DNA of 37,723 nt from Scleroderma bovista (GCA_037178675.1 JAYMGJ010000688.1:1-37723), one strand, 5' to 3'. Shown: positions 20,172 to 31,449, counted from the stretch's first letter. Numbers and translations: made by a program. Notes: a model not told the origin generated them from the letters alone.

Positions 20172-22011
20172 TTAAGCTTCAGCCTCGTTACTCGGAGACA
20201 GGTGCTCAGCAAGCCGAAGCGATAAGGCTGCCAACGTAATAGATGGATTCGATTCGACGCTGTAAGGGAAGACGGACAAGTCACAAACGTGAAGGTTCGA
20301 GAAGCCATGAACCTTCAAGTTTTCATCGACGACACCAGTGATGGGATTTCCTGCATTTGGGTTGTCCATCCGCATCGTCCCAACTTCGTGGGCATAGATA
20401 CCGCAACCTAAAAGATCCGGACGAGGCGTTAACTCTGTAGAAATCGCTTTCATCAATTCTCCAAGTGTCTCGAGGTCGTCCCCACCGGGAGTGCTATCAC
20501 TGTCAGTGGTATCCACTTTAACCTGGGCGGCAGCGATAGCCTCGATAGCAGTGAGGAGGCTGATATCCTCATCCATCCCGAAGATAATATGCTTGGCGAC
20601 AGCATTGCGAATTCTTGTCGTTAAGATCTGCATATTGATGAGGGAGTCCTCGTCGTTGTATGTGTGCTCGCGTTTGAACCGGATGACTGGGTGGGGTGCA
20701 CCCGTATTGAGCACCATATTCCTGTCATCCAACGGAGCACCATATTCGATCAAGATGGCGATGGTATCGAAACTATTTGCGTTGCGCCCAAATACCAGTT
20801 CTCCATCCTCCAGCTCGATCAAACGGGGTGTTCCTGAACGTTCTCGTTTGCAGCCGAGATACTGGTGAATTGGGAAGTGGCTGCTACCAGCAAGGAGGAA
20901 GTTATAGTTGATAGTAACAGTCAGGAGCGCACTTGTGTCGTTGATATTGATCAGGGTCTGCAGAAGAAGAGGGGCGGTGGGTTCACGAGCAGAACGTTGC
21001 ATTGCATATCTCGCAGCATACACCGCGTGCTCCGATAGCCCTTTGCCGACGAGATCATTGTGGACTTGTAAACCGCTGTTAAGGGCGATCTGGGCTGTAC
21101 AAAGCGTGCCAGCTGAAAGAATGACTTGCGCCCCCTTCGCATAGATTTTCATAACGCTATCGCTTCCCGTCAGTCGGACATTCAAGGCCGGAACCAACCT
21201 GAACATGACCCGGTCAAGAGGATATGCTGACGAGAAAAGGAAAATCTTACCTCTTGTCCTCGTCATCCCTAGATGACGGGTTTTCAATATGCTCAAAGTC
21301 AAGTACTTCCGCATGCATGAGGACCGTCAAATTTTGGTCTCGAGAGTAAAGTCGGTTGAGAAGGTCCTCGACAGTGCTGTAGGCGCCTTGAGGGAAACGA
21401 TAAACATCAGCTTTAAATTCCGTTGCAGTCGGTCCAGTGACCACTTCGCTCGCGTCGTAAAACTCAACGGCCTGCGTGATCTTTCCTTTCGCTTTATTAA
21501 TGAAAGCTTGGCCCACTTGGCCCTCGGGATACGGAGTTTCTGGGTCCTGAGAACCGTTAGTGACAAGGTCGAATGCCTTCCTAAAGTAGCGCGATTGAAG
21601 ATCCTGCGCTATCGCTTCTGGGAAGTACGAATGGAGAGTTTTGTCGGGCGTGGGGGGGATCCAGAGGCCCCAAACGACAGAACGGCCGCCAAGACAGTAC
21701 AGTGGACCGCCAACATAAGGCTCCGAGCCATCTACAGGCTGCACCCATGACTTCAAGTTATTGTAAATCGTCTCGTTCCCCTCCGGAGAATCGTTTTTTC
21801 CTCGAGCGAAGCTGGGACGTGCAGTGTTGCAGACATGAGTGGAAAATTCCAGGCCGCCTCGTTCAATCAGAAGGACCTTTTTTCCTCGGCTTGCCAGCTC
21901 ATTCGCCAGAATGCCTCCACCAAAGCCACTTCCAACAATGATATACTCATAGCCTCCATTTTCGCTGATTTTCTGAACAAAATTCGGATCGGTGTCAAGG
22001 AACTTCTCCAT
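20172..22011 (-). CDS. GMC-type FAD-dependent oxidoreductase, copy C
   Basis: Exons 21251-22011 and 20172-21198 with a 52-nt intron at the same position as in A and B; 595 aa, intact. FAD motif YIIVGSGFGGG, then LLIERGG; GGPLYCLGGRSVVWGLWIPP; C-terminal HEVGTMRMDNP with His about 524 and SVESNPSITLAAL with Asn about 571. It carries a four-residue insertion after the His motif (NAGNPITG region) relative to A and B, and a different linker (Thr/Asp/Ser-rich). It is clearly more diverged from A and B than they are from each other, so it represents an older duplication. No secretion signal; the C-terminus EAEA is not a peroxisomal signal. A TATA-like box and a 5'-UTR intron lie upstream. Substrate unknown. 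Confidence 0.92.
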
Positions 22012-22102
22012 CTATGAAAGATATCCCGGTTGCGAGTTGTTAGCGACCCAATAAATTGGCATACAGTCAGACATCGATAAAACTTCTGAGGTTATGTGTT
22101 AC
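22012..22102 (-). other. 5'-UTR intron of GMC copy C
   Basis: GTAACA donor, TTTCATAG acceptor directly before the ATG, 91 nt. The leader just before the donor reads GCCGCCTAAAAG, giving an in-frame TAA two codons before the ATG after splicing, so translation must begin at the ATG after the intron. Confidence 0.75.
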
Positions 22103-22160
22103 CTTTTAGGCGGCTGCTCGAGGGGGTATGTTAGTTGCATCGGCAGTATTGCATGCATCG

Positions 22161-22168
22161 AATTTATA
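22161..22168 (-). promoter_or_regulatory. TATA-like box of GMC copy C
   Basis: TATAAATT on the minus strand, about 60 bases upstream of the leader donor site. Copies A and B have the weaker ACATAAT at the corresponding place, so promoter strength may differ between copies. Confidence 0.5.
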
Positions 22169-23666
22169 CACCAACGGCTTGACCTCGTGATTGCAAAGAT
22201 AGTTTCTGACATAGGCGAGCCATGCAATCTGTTGCCGCTAGGACATGAAACATAGAGCTCCCAGCTGTGCGGTCTTCATTTCTGGCTCCGTTAGTTGTGC
22301 GGTTACTAAAAATGAACAGGGGCTCCTGACATCAGGGCACCGCATCTGTCACACTATCAAAAATTTCACCTCAATAAGGTATGAGTAAGATCCACAAGTT
22401 CGGTTTCTTCACCGTTAAGTGAGCCTAGGAACATTCAGGCTGTCAGTGGCGATGGTCCGCAAACAAAAGCTGGTACGGCAAGTTACATATCGGCGTACCA
22501 GATTGACCGATGGTCAGATGAACACTTTGTTTGGTTTGGAAATGATGGCGGTGCTACGACAGGCCACCAGTTTGGACGCCTGGAAAATATACCATGGTCC
22601 TGCTTGATACAATCCCATCCCCTCGACATCACAAATGTCGTGTTACCGACACCAGTGGTCCGATCTCGGAAAGAGGGAGAATGACATCACTGAAAAGGGT
22701 TTTATTGCAACAGTCGTTGGTGTTATTGTAATACTACGAAAGGATTGGGCGCTTAAAGGAACCAGATTTACCTATCCCCATACTCGTTTTAGCACTGGAT
22801 ACATGGTCAAACGGCACTAGGTGACTTACTCAGTTACCGGCGTACGTAGGCTATGTCACAGAGCGCGCACCTGATCCAGTTTATTGGGCTACCGATACGC
22901 AACTTGCCAGCTGATCCAAGTGCCAACCATAATGGTGTAGTCAAAAATGCACGTCAGTCCACCACTAGTGATGGCAGGTGATGGCATCTGCGGCGTCTCT
23001 GGGCATTCCCGTTGATATGTGGGCCTCATCGGTCCGGCCACGGTAAACAAATGTTCCCGACTCGATCCACTGTGGTGGTGTGGTAAAACGTTGGGGATAT
23101 CCTTCACCAGAAAATAGCGCCGTCATGGACGGCAGGCACCCTGCCCAGACAACCACATATGAACATTTATAGTACTGCTACACGGTTGAACTGACTCTCA
23201 ATATTGTGGGATTATAGCGGAACAACATTTAAAGGCATATACAGGATTTATAGACTACCAAACGTTATGAGATTTTATAGTATCACTACTACTACGTAGA
23301 CAAAGCGCCTCTCAATCCCGGGCCCACAGTAGTGGGGGATTGTCGGGCAGAAACGCCCTGTGCCTGTAAATGGACCTGCAGGCACGGGCTTTACTTTGTA
23401 GACCTGAGTCGTAGACCTAGCTAGTCAAGCAATTGATTCTTGTTCGCCACGAAAACCCTCCTTTGTCAACATCGTGGGTTTCGTTCATTGATTGCGAAGT
23501 CCACTAGCCCCAGCGTTGAAGATGCCAACACGAGCGTCCAGCGCTGCACTGATGACGACGATCAGCCCCTAGCCCTAAGGTATTGACGCTAACATGCTCT
23601 ACATGCCCAGCAAGTAAGTTTTTTTTTTTCTTTACACCTGTAGCGTCGACAATCACCAGTACCACC
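22169..23666. other. Gene-poor region
   Basis: About 1.5 kb with only short unrelated frames on both strands. A small hairpin (GCCTG..CAGGC) lies near 23360-23390. I see no gene, RNA or clear repeat before the MITE. Confidence 0.45.
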
Positions 23667-24500
23667 TACTATCACTTACACCGTTGTCGGCACCCCCACC
23701 CATTCGGCAGTCACAGAAATGTCACCATATGTCACTGCTGTCACACGGATTCCGTGGTGAGAATTGTGACTCCACTTCGGCAGTTGTGACAACTTGGGTG
23801 ACAAATGAGCGTGACTGCCGTTCAACCCAGCATTTTTTGCAATCTCAACAACTACTGCACGTATATCGATGCTTCAAGCTATCAGAGTATCCGAGTGGTA
23901 TAAAATAAATTTTATACTAGTCAATGTTGTGTGTAGTTGAGCGGTGGGTGGTAAAAAACCAAAGTGCCGAATGGGTGTGGGGGTGCCGACAACGGTGTAA
24001 GTGATAGTATCCCTCTTAGCGTCGACGGACCACCACCACCAGCCCCATCATCAACGACGTCGACGATTACCACTCCCCAGTTCCGTGCCTATGTCGACGA
24101 CCAGCCCTCCCCAGTCTCTGTGTATCCATGCGCGCGAACACGCCCATCTCAACAAGTAAGTTTTTCTTTTCTCTTTTTTCTTCACACCCCCAGCGTCGAT
24201 ATCTACCACCAGCACTGTGATGTTGACAGTCACCAGCGCCTTGACAACCAGCTCCCAGCACCACGACGACCAGCCCTCCCAGTACTGTGATAACCTATTC
24301 CCCCGGTACCATGACAACCAGCCTCCCTAACCCCAGCGTATTGGCGCCAACGCGCCAACGAATTTTCTATCTCTCTTCTTTACACCCCCATTGTCGTGTC
24401 AACGACGACCACTGTTCTAGCACATCGACGCCAACGTATCCCCAGCAAGTAAGTTTCTTTTGCTTTTGCTTTTATTTTATTTTTCACTGCGTCCATACTC
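23600..24500. repeat. Repeated GTAAGT-plus-pyrimidine-tract module
   Basis: Three related modules at about 23600-23650, 24150-24200 and 24437-24490 read (C)AGCAAGTAAGTTT, then a long C/T-rich tract; the first two end in a CACC..AGCGTCGA-like sequence. Another degenerate one lies near 24358-24400. Each looks like a short intron (donor, pyrimidine tract, acceptor), but no coding exons flank them. Confidence 0.55.
23669..24007. mobile_element. MITE-like element with 42-44 bp terminal inverted repeats
   Basis: The left arm (23669-23710) and right arm (23964-24007) are near-perfect reverse complements beginning CTATCACTTACACCGTTGTC; they differ by a 2-bp insertion and the innermost base. The element is 339 bp, has no coding frame, and is flanked by TA on both sides (23667-23668 and 24008-24009), the target-site duplication typical of Tc1/mariner-type elements. 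A partner transposase is not in the window. Confidence 0.85.
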
Positions 24501-24720
24501 AGGTCCAAGCTACATGTATACGGCCTGTCGCTTATGTTAAAGCACCCCCATTCCAACCCACAGCATCATCAGCAACCTCCCCCGACCTCAACATCGACGA
24601 TATGCGCCCCCCGCGACGATGACAATGACCCCAATGATGACAATGATGGTGATAATGATGGACCACCACCTCAATGGCAATGACCCCCACCGCCGGCATC
24701 GATGACAGCCCACGGGCTTA
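24010..24720. repeat. ACC-rich degenerate repeat region
   Basis: Rich in CCACCA, CGACGA and CCAGC words, similar in style to 16318-16700 and 31450-31860. Frames of up to 111 codons cross it, but they are low-complexity Pro/Thr/Ser and are not considered genes. Confidence 0.6.
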
Positions 24721-25469
24721 GTATTAACACACGTATTAGTTACTATGCTATGTATTTATTTACTCGATGGACGCCGGCGTTGTCGAATAACATTGGTTGG
24801 CAGTCAATGGTCAGTCAATAGCCGGTCTGAGCATCTTGTTGTCTGAAGTGTTCCCTGAAGTCAGACAAAATCAGACACTTCTCAGATCGGAGGGTGGAGC
24901 CTATTGGATATCTGACATCTGGCATCTAAAGTGTCTGAGCTCTCTGGCCATCTGCGGCCCAGACAATTTCAGATGCAATTAAACCCTTTTAACTTTCCTG
25001 ATGGGCCAGTATCAATCATTGAATACTTAGTATACTTACAATGATGATGACCTGACTTGTGCGACTACATGGTCAGTTTTCGCACGCTACCACAGCTGGT
25101 ATGTAGTAGTGCACGAACGATAAAAACACTGCCCCCCCAGAACGATGCTTAATACCAGTTATTTGAAGTTGACTAAAACACAAGCAAGTAATACCAGACC
25201 TTCCACTACAAGTTAGAATCATCATAATTGGCTCCGAACCTATATGAATTTCAAAAACAAAGAAACTACATCCACGTGAGTTTAGAAGATAGCTAAGCTG
25301 TCAAGCTTCTACGTCATGACATACATCCCAAATGCAACCTACTGTAGTTCATTTACCCTTTCAATTTGTCATCGGATCATGGCAGTCTTATGTACATAAA
25401 GGAAGTATCCACAGTCTAGCAATCGCACCCCTTCTCTTTCTTCTCTTCACCACCGAGCACGCCCAACGC
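24721..25469. other. Intergenic region
   Basis: Contains short AGACA/CAGAC words in both orientations at 24850-24960 and the probable 3' UTR of the aminotransferase close to its stop at 25470. No gene recognised. Confidence 0.4.
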
Positions 25470-26993
25470 TCAGTCCAAAGAGTCGGCTTTAATCACCTTT
25501 GCCCTCTGTAATGCAAGCTCCTCGAAGACATCTCTTACCACCCTGCTAACCCGTTCGACGATCTCCTCTACATCCTCTTCCTGAACAATGTATGGAGGCG
25601 CTAGCAAAATATGGTCGCCAGCCCATCCGCTGTCCGCGGATCCGTTGGCGTGGAATAGGCTGATGTCATAGCCCCTCGTCATACCCTTTTCATGCATCTT
25701 GGTCGCGACTTTGAGAGCAGGCTCGAAGGGTGTCTTGGTAGCTTTATCAGCCACAAATTCGATGGCCCAGAAGAGTCCACGACCTCGGATGTCTCCGACG
25801 TGCGGGTGGTCTCCTAATTGGCCCTTCAGCAGATGCTCGAGGTAAGAACCCATCGTGCGAACACGCTCCAAGAGGTTATCTTCTTGTATGATGCGTTGAA
25901 CCTCTAATGCTGCAGCACACGCAGCTGGATGAGATTGGTAGGTTTGGCCATGGGCGAAGTATTTGGTGCCAGAATTGAAGACCGAGATGACGCGTTCAGT
26001 AGCGAGGACAGCGGAGATGGGAATGTAGCCGCTTCCAAGGCTCTTGCCGACGACCTCGATGTCTGGAACCACTCCGTCGTGCTCCCAAGCATGCAGGGTG
26101 CCTGTACGACCCATACCACACATAACTTCATCGAAGATCAAGAGAGCGCCATAACGATCGCACACAGCTTTCATAGCCTCTAGATAGCCAGGCACGGCAG
26201 GAGTGCAACCAAGGGCCTAAAGAGACAAATTTAGCCATAATCACAATTAAAACCGAGTGGCCTGTACTGACAGATCCTGAGACAGGTTCAATGATGAAGG
26301 CACAGACCGTTTCGGGGCCAAGTTCCCGAAACTTGTTGTCCAGCTCCTGGGCCAAGCGGGCCACATACTCTTCCGTGGTCTCGCCCTTCCTCAGGTCACG
26401 ATAGGGACTACATGCAGACACCCGGCCAACATTTATGGGAAAGATTGGGTCATACATGGTCTTCCTGGCTTTAAAATCACCGACAGACAATGCAGCAATG
26501 GTACACCCGTGCCACGAGCCCTGCCTCGAGATGAAGCGGCATCGCGTCGACTGTGGGGGGGACACTTCCAGAAAATATTGCCGGGCAAGCTTCATAGCTG
26601 TTTCCACTGCCTCCGAGCCTAGAACAGAGCACATATTAGCCAAGAAAACAAATGGCTGATGACCAACCAACCTGAACCCGTCAGGAGAGCACGCGCCATC
26701 TTCCCATGCGTGGAATCGACGAGAAAAGTCGCCAGATCCTGCGCGCATATCGTTTGGTAGAAGCCGGGATGGCAGTATGCAATTTCGTCCAACTGCGACA
26801 CAACTGCCTCCTTGACACGTGCATCGCCGTGTCCAATAGAAGATACAGCTGCCCCACTCGTTGCGTCGAGAATTTTCTGGCCATTCCTGAGGGTTAGCCA
26901 GATTCCCGAAGCTGCCACGATGGTCCTGCTTTCGAAGGGAGATGTGTGTTTGTAAAGGTATGCTGTTTGTGTTACGCTCATGGTGAAAGACAC
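25470..26993 (-). CDS. Class III PLP-dependent aminotransferase
   Basis: Transfers an amino group, probably from an omega-amino acid or similar amine, using pyridoxal phosphate. Exons 26672-26993, 26272-26618 and 25470-26216, introns 53 and 55 nt, 471 aa, typical length for the class. Features: N-terminal GIWLTLRNGQKILDATSG; GSEAVETAMKLARQY (cofactor phosphate region); RQGSWHG; the class signature LLIFDEVMCGMGRTG with PLP-binding Asp about 252; and EVVGKSLGSGY with the Schiff-base Lys about 281. A second ATG at 26981 could also start the protein. There is no obvious mitochondrial presequence, unlike GABA transaminase. Similar uncharacterised fungal and bacterial enzymes exist, so the substrate cannot be fixed. 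A TATA box lies just upstream. No gene partner is evident. Confidence 0.93.
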
Positions 26994-27020
26994 TGGGGTG
27001 ATGTCCCTAAGGACGGGCTG

Positions 27021-27028
27021 TTATATAT
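27021..27028 (-). promoter_or_regulatory. TATA box of the aminotransferase gene
   Basis: ATATATAA on the minus strand, about 30 bases upstream of the ATG at 26993. The leader would therefore be very short, or transcription starts near the second ATG at 26981. Confidence 0.5.
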
Positions 27029-28566
27029 GCGGACACGGCACGTACGACTCATTGGGGGTAGAGTACGGAAAGGGAAAAGGTACTGCGCTAATTTTGCTCT
27101 ATGCTGCTTGCAGTCGAAGGAAACGTCATGGAAAGCGAACAAGGATGGATGGAGTTTTGTCGACCGAATTCCATTAACCACATAATACTGATGTGATCAA
27201 AGGAAGCAAATACGACAGCTCGGACGGCAGGCACTGATCAAGAGTGATCGCAGGGTGACATCCTCTGCAGGGCAATCGGCTCAGGCCAAAGACGTAGTGG
27301 TGCTGGTGGCCCATTATGAGCAACTTTCCTCGCTCTTGAATCTACATCCAAGTCGCAATCGGCTGTTCATCCCCGAAGTGTCGGTTAAGGGCGATCGCGG
27401 TTCTCGGTATGTGCGAAGGGAACTCTCGAGTCTCGAGGCGAAGAAGAACCGCCCCAAAATGGTTTCGATGACCCAATAATTGTCGTAGGCTAGGATCGTC
27501 CAATCAGCGTGTTCACCGCCTACGAATGTTTTGCCAACATCTTGAGATGCGGCCTGCTTCTGATCTAAACCTGTTTCCGATCAGTGTACCAATAGAACAC
27601 TTCCTGCTTAGCTAGGGAATATTAATATTAACCATTCGCGAAAAACGCCATTGAAACTTTGGAAGTATTCGGACTTAACTCTAATCCAATGTTGTGATAA
27701 CTGGCACGCAAAACATTTTGTGCTGTGCCCATGACAAAACAAGAGGAACGGACTCTATGGAAGGTGTCAAGCGAACAGAGGCCCCAAGTTGGGGCTTTCA
27801 GAATCCAGAGTGGTTAGGCACGTTGCCCTGTGGCAAAATGTTGGAATACTAGATGCATCCTCTCCAAGTATGTAACAGTCGAGAACTGAATTACCCACCA
27901 TGTCATTTAGATAGGAACTATCTCTGCAACCGATAACAAGATGTGGCTTGTAGGACAGGGACGGGTGCGAGCAAGTTGTGCTGTTGCGTGCATGCTGAGC
28001 AAAAAGAGTTCATTTCTGGCATAAATCGCGTGACATCCGTGTGACTTGCGTCTTTACAGGTAACAATGCACGTTATAAGTTTGGAATTGAAGAACTCTCG
28101 CTCGGGGGTAGGAGATTGCATCGATCATGTCGTTCCCATGGCGAACTTGTTCGGGTGGGAGGTGCCACGTACATAATGTCTGTCATAGTAAACCGAGGAA
28201 GAGCCTTTCAGGGGTTACTATACAGTGGCGGCCCCCGTTACAGAAACCAAGTTTTCAAGCAAGCGATCTGCGGCCAAGGATGTTGACGCTCGGGCCATCT
28301 TGATCAGTGGTCTCAAGAGAGCAAACGGATGTCAAACGATCGCACAAGATCAGTACATGCGCCTTGAGGCTTGCCTATTAATCTGTGCTCCGTTATCCGA
28401 TCCGTGCGGTATCTGATCTTACGGCGCCATCTTTTATAACACCGTCATTCTGAGCATTACTTGGATTTCGCATTGCAAATAATAGCAATGCATCGTAGTC
28501 ACGATTTCTGGGAAGGAGTGGGCGACGATGCATACAGCCCAAATACACCAAATTACTCCATCGTTC
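27029..28566. other. Gene-poor intergenic region
   Basis: About 1.5 kb with short frames on both strands (up to 81 codons), none with recognisable domains. A small perfect hairpin (GCCCCAAGTTGGGGC) sits near 27782. No RNA gene or transposon end seen. Confidence 0.45.
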
Positions 28567-29544
28567 TCAGGCTGTCCTCCAGTTTCCCGTCGTCGCCAGT
28601 GCAGACCTTCCTGCGAAGACCGTTGGGATCGCAAGGATGCCACCATAAAGTAAAACCTGTCCTAGCTTGAGGTCCACCCAGTACCAACAGAGCAATGCTT
28701 CAAAGGCGCCAAGTAATACTGTGAAGGGGAAGATGCGGGGCGCCAAGAGGTGCGGCACCCGTAGACCAACATTGCTCCACTGCGTGCGAAAGTCAACGTG
28801 AGCGAGCAGTCCGGAAACGAGTATGACATACTAAGCCAAGTAAAACTACCCATGGCGAGAGAACGAGAGCCGAAAACATTGCCGACACGAATTTTGGAGG
28901 TAGCTTCTGCTCGGAACGGAAGCTATGGTGAATGGAGGGCTGCTCGTGGAATTTTGCTTCGTCTACGTGAGGTGCTGATGTTTGTGAGGGCGGAACGAAC
29001 AGGTCAAAGAGGTCGAACTTTGCTGGTTCGTGCACGAACGAGCCGAGTATAAGCGATACTTCCAGTGGCCGATTAGACGTGGGCGGCAATGATGCTGGAG
29101 GACGCGCCATGTTCTCGAGGCGCATCAGCGATCAAAATACGACACCAGTACTAAGACACAAACTAATTCAAACTTTGCTTTGCCTCCTGGTGTGACACGG
29201 ACAGGCTGGATACCTTCTTCTCCAGAAACGCTGTCATAGAAGCGAACGAAGGTTTGGTGAGGCTGAACACCCTTTCCTTCACTGTCCTCCGTTATTTGGA
29301 ACGTGAGTTTGAGCGTGTCAGATGCACCAAGCCTGAGAAGCGCTGGTTTCTTCGTGAGCGAGAGACTGTGGACGTTGAGTATGCACTGACAAGGGCGCAA
29401 GGAGTACACGTACACATCTGCGCGCAGTTGGGTTGCAGTTGAAGACGATATTGTGAAACGAGGGTTTTGAAGAGACAGTGAAGCAGCATGAGCATAGGTA
29501 GCAAGCAGCAACCAAGACAGGTAAAGTGCGATACGTGGTACCAT
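28567..29544 (-). CDS. Oligosaccharyltransferase subunit Swp1 / ribophorin II
   Basis: Subunit of the endoplasmic reticulum complex that transfers the glycan to asparagine in nascent proteins. Exons 29164-29544, 28832-29113 and 28567-28779; introns 50 and 52 nt, phase 0; 291 aa, close to the yeast Swp1 length. Features: a signal peptide (MVPRIALYLSWLLLATYAHA), a beta-rich lumenal part with the family block QTFVRFYDSVSGEEGIQPVRV, a second block LEVSLILGSFVHEP, the sequence SFRSEQKLPPKFVS, and three C-terminal membrane segments (SPWVVLLGL.., PRIFPFTVLLGAFEALLCWYW, YGGILAIPTVFAGRSALA). The start is at the signal peptide. No defect seen. Essential in yeast, so likely single copy. Confidence 0.93.
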
Positions 29545-29758
29545 GGTCGAGCTGTCGAGGTGGTAATGACGATATTGGATGATTTGGTGGCTTCACTTTG
29601 ACGTGGCACTTGCAACTGCACAGCGTGACAAAACATCGACGACCAATTGAAAAAGACATGGATTTCAAAGACCAACCCAGTCCTCTCTACGATTTCTGAA
29701 CCGCTACGACAACCAATCCACACTTGCAGTTGGCCAGTATGGATGTGCAATAAAAAGA

Positions 29759-29830
29759 AGGCCTCACCGTGGCTCGAACACGGGACCGCACGATCTGCAA
29801 TCGTATGCTCTACCACTGAGCTATAGGGCC
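29759..29830 (-). tRNA. tRNA-Cys (anticodon GCA)
   Basis: The reverse strand folds as a 71-nt cloverleaf plus a T discriminator, as expected for tRNA-Cys: D arm GCTC..GAGC, anticodon stem TACGA with TCGTG, loop TTGCAGA giving anticodon GCA, T arm CCGTG-TTCGAGC-CACGG. The acceptor stem GGCCCTA with TGAGGCC has one C-A mismatch at 5:68. A T-rich run follows on the transcribed strand. No intron. Confidence 0.9.
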
Positions 29831-30160
29831 TTCGGGGATCGCAATAAGGCAGGTAATACCAAAGGGAGCCTGCTATGTATTTGAATGACATCCCTGCAAA
29901 CTTCAAAGCTTTACCATGCCGTGCAGGATTGCTCGGGTTTTATGCTGATCGCGGCGCCAACCACGACGGAAATGACAGGTATTATATGTTCTACACTCTC
30001 TAAGGTAGCATGGTCTTCCATCGTGTGCCTACTCCCCCTCATCGCGATGAAGATGTTTTCTTCGCTGTCAATCCGTCATCTCCCTCCAACAGAATGTATG
30101 TATCGGAATTTTTCGTTCAAATGGAAACTAAAACATATGCATCTGGATTGGGTGACTGGT
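29831..30160. other. Intergenic region
   Basis: About 330 bases between the tRNA and the stop of the acetyltransferase, presumably holding its 3' UTR. Short plus-strand frames here are antisense or chance. Confidence 0.4.
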
Positions 30161-31034
30161 TCACGCGTTATGGAGGGCGAGGTTTTGAAGCTCCTTGATC
30201 CCTCGCTCGTCAAGCCGCATCCCCATCCATTCGTCCATACGCAATCCCCCTAAAGCTTTCTCGTAAAACGCGATGGACGGTTCGTTCCACTGTATTTGAA
30301 AGGGTGTATTGGTCAAGGATGGCTATACGAGCTTGTGTTCAGTTTACCTTGAGGACACTCCAGTCAAGTCGCGCACAGTTCTGTTGCTCCAAGTATTAGT
30401 GCTGGTGTGGAACATTGAAAAATGGCAGCACCTTCTCTTGGGCTACTTTCCCCAGCTCGGTGAACAAGGCTTTCCCAATACCCATATTCCTTGCCTCTGG
30501 AACTACAAAAAGATCCTCGAGCTAGACATGTGTTATTTCATCAGGCGGATCGCGAATACCGCAGTCATCTGATGAACAGTTTACACCCACATATAACCCT
30601 GGTCTGCCAGTCCAAGTGGAATAATTAAAGAAATAGAGGGCCATCCCGAGGGATGCACCGGGCGCCTTTGGTGTCCCCTCAAATGCCAGGAGAGTATGGG
30701 CGTAGCCCTTTTCGAAAATGTTTTCCTTTAGCTTGAGATAATATGTACCTACTTAATGAATGATATTACAGGGGTGTATGTAATACAGACCAGTGCAGGG
30801 GTTGCCTTGACGGAATGAGGTTCCTTCTCATATGTCGCCTATGGACTATGTCAAACAAACCGGGTTTGGAATGAATAGCCAGCACAAGAAATCACTTACC
30901 AGAGCGATGATCAGGTCCAGGATTGTATCCTCAGTAATCGTGAATCAAGTCAGGATATCAGCAAGGGTTGCGGTAGACAAACTCACCACATCATCCTCAG
31001 TTGCTTGACGGATATGAAAAATTGAAGGTGCCAT
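30161..31034 (-). CDS. GNAT acetyltransferase, spermidine/spermine N-acetyltransferase type
   Basis: Acetylates a small amine, probably a polyamine or diamine, with acetyl-CoA; expected in the cytosol. Seven exons: 30987-31034, 30900-30929, 30791-30838, 30591-30731, 30432-30521, 30348-30380 and 30161-30289, two of them only 30 and 33 nt; introns 51-69 nt, all phase 0. The product has 172 aa, the usual length for this subfamily. Motifs: HIRQATEDDVDTILDLI at the start, [44 protein letters not shown] with the acetyl-CoA loop RNMGIGKAL, the central WSVLKWNEPSIAFYEKAL, and LDERGIKEL near the end. The start Met is followed directly by the first beta strand. Substrate is inferred from family resemblance. 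Confidence 0.88.
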
Positions 31035-31449
31035 ATTCCGAGTTCAGTTTTACCGGAACTGCCCAATGACCAAGTGAATGTATGTACAGTACGACATCAC
31101 CTTGCTTGGGCAAGGTCCTATGGCCCCCCAAAAATCGTGAGAACGCGCCCCCTATACTACCGGCAGTCGCCGCCTAAAGGCAAAATAACATTACCTTGCT
31201 TGGCAAGGTCAATCTCAACCCAATATTCATGAGGAAGTGCAGCCCCTGTCGTGTCGCAAAAACCAGAGCCGAATGTTGTAGTACAAGGTTCTAGTCCTTA
31301 ATCGAGCACGGTGACCTTGGACGTTCACCCCTCGCCCTGCGCCCACCTCGATGACAGCACACTTGTTGCGACGCGTACCCAAAGAAATTCTCAGGAAACA
31401 CGCTCAGGCCATCTATTTGTCTTTACTTACTATATTCTTTCGTGTGTCC
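31035..31449. other. Intergenic region
   Basis: Promoter side of the acetyltransferase. A short word CCTTGCTTGG(G)CAAGGTC appears twice (about 31102 and 31194), each partly palindromic. No gene seen. Confidence 0.4.

Noticed and set aside
16318..24720. CRISPR-like or other phased repeat array
   Set aside because: The repeats are degenerate and irregularly spaced in a eukaryotic genome; there is no constant repeat with unique spacers.
12764..26993. A biosynthetic gene cluster joining the GMC oxidoreductases and the aminotransferase
   Set aside because: No core synthase, transporter or regulator is present. The genes are separated by several kb of repeats and show no shared control signals.
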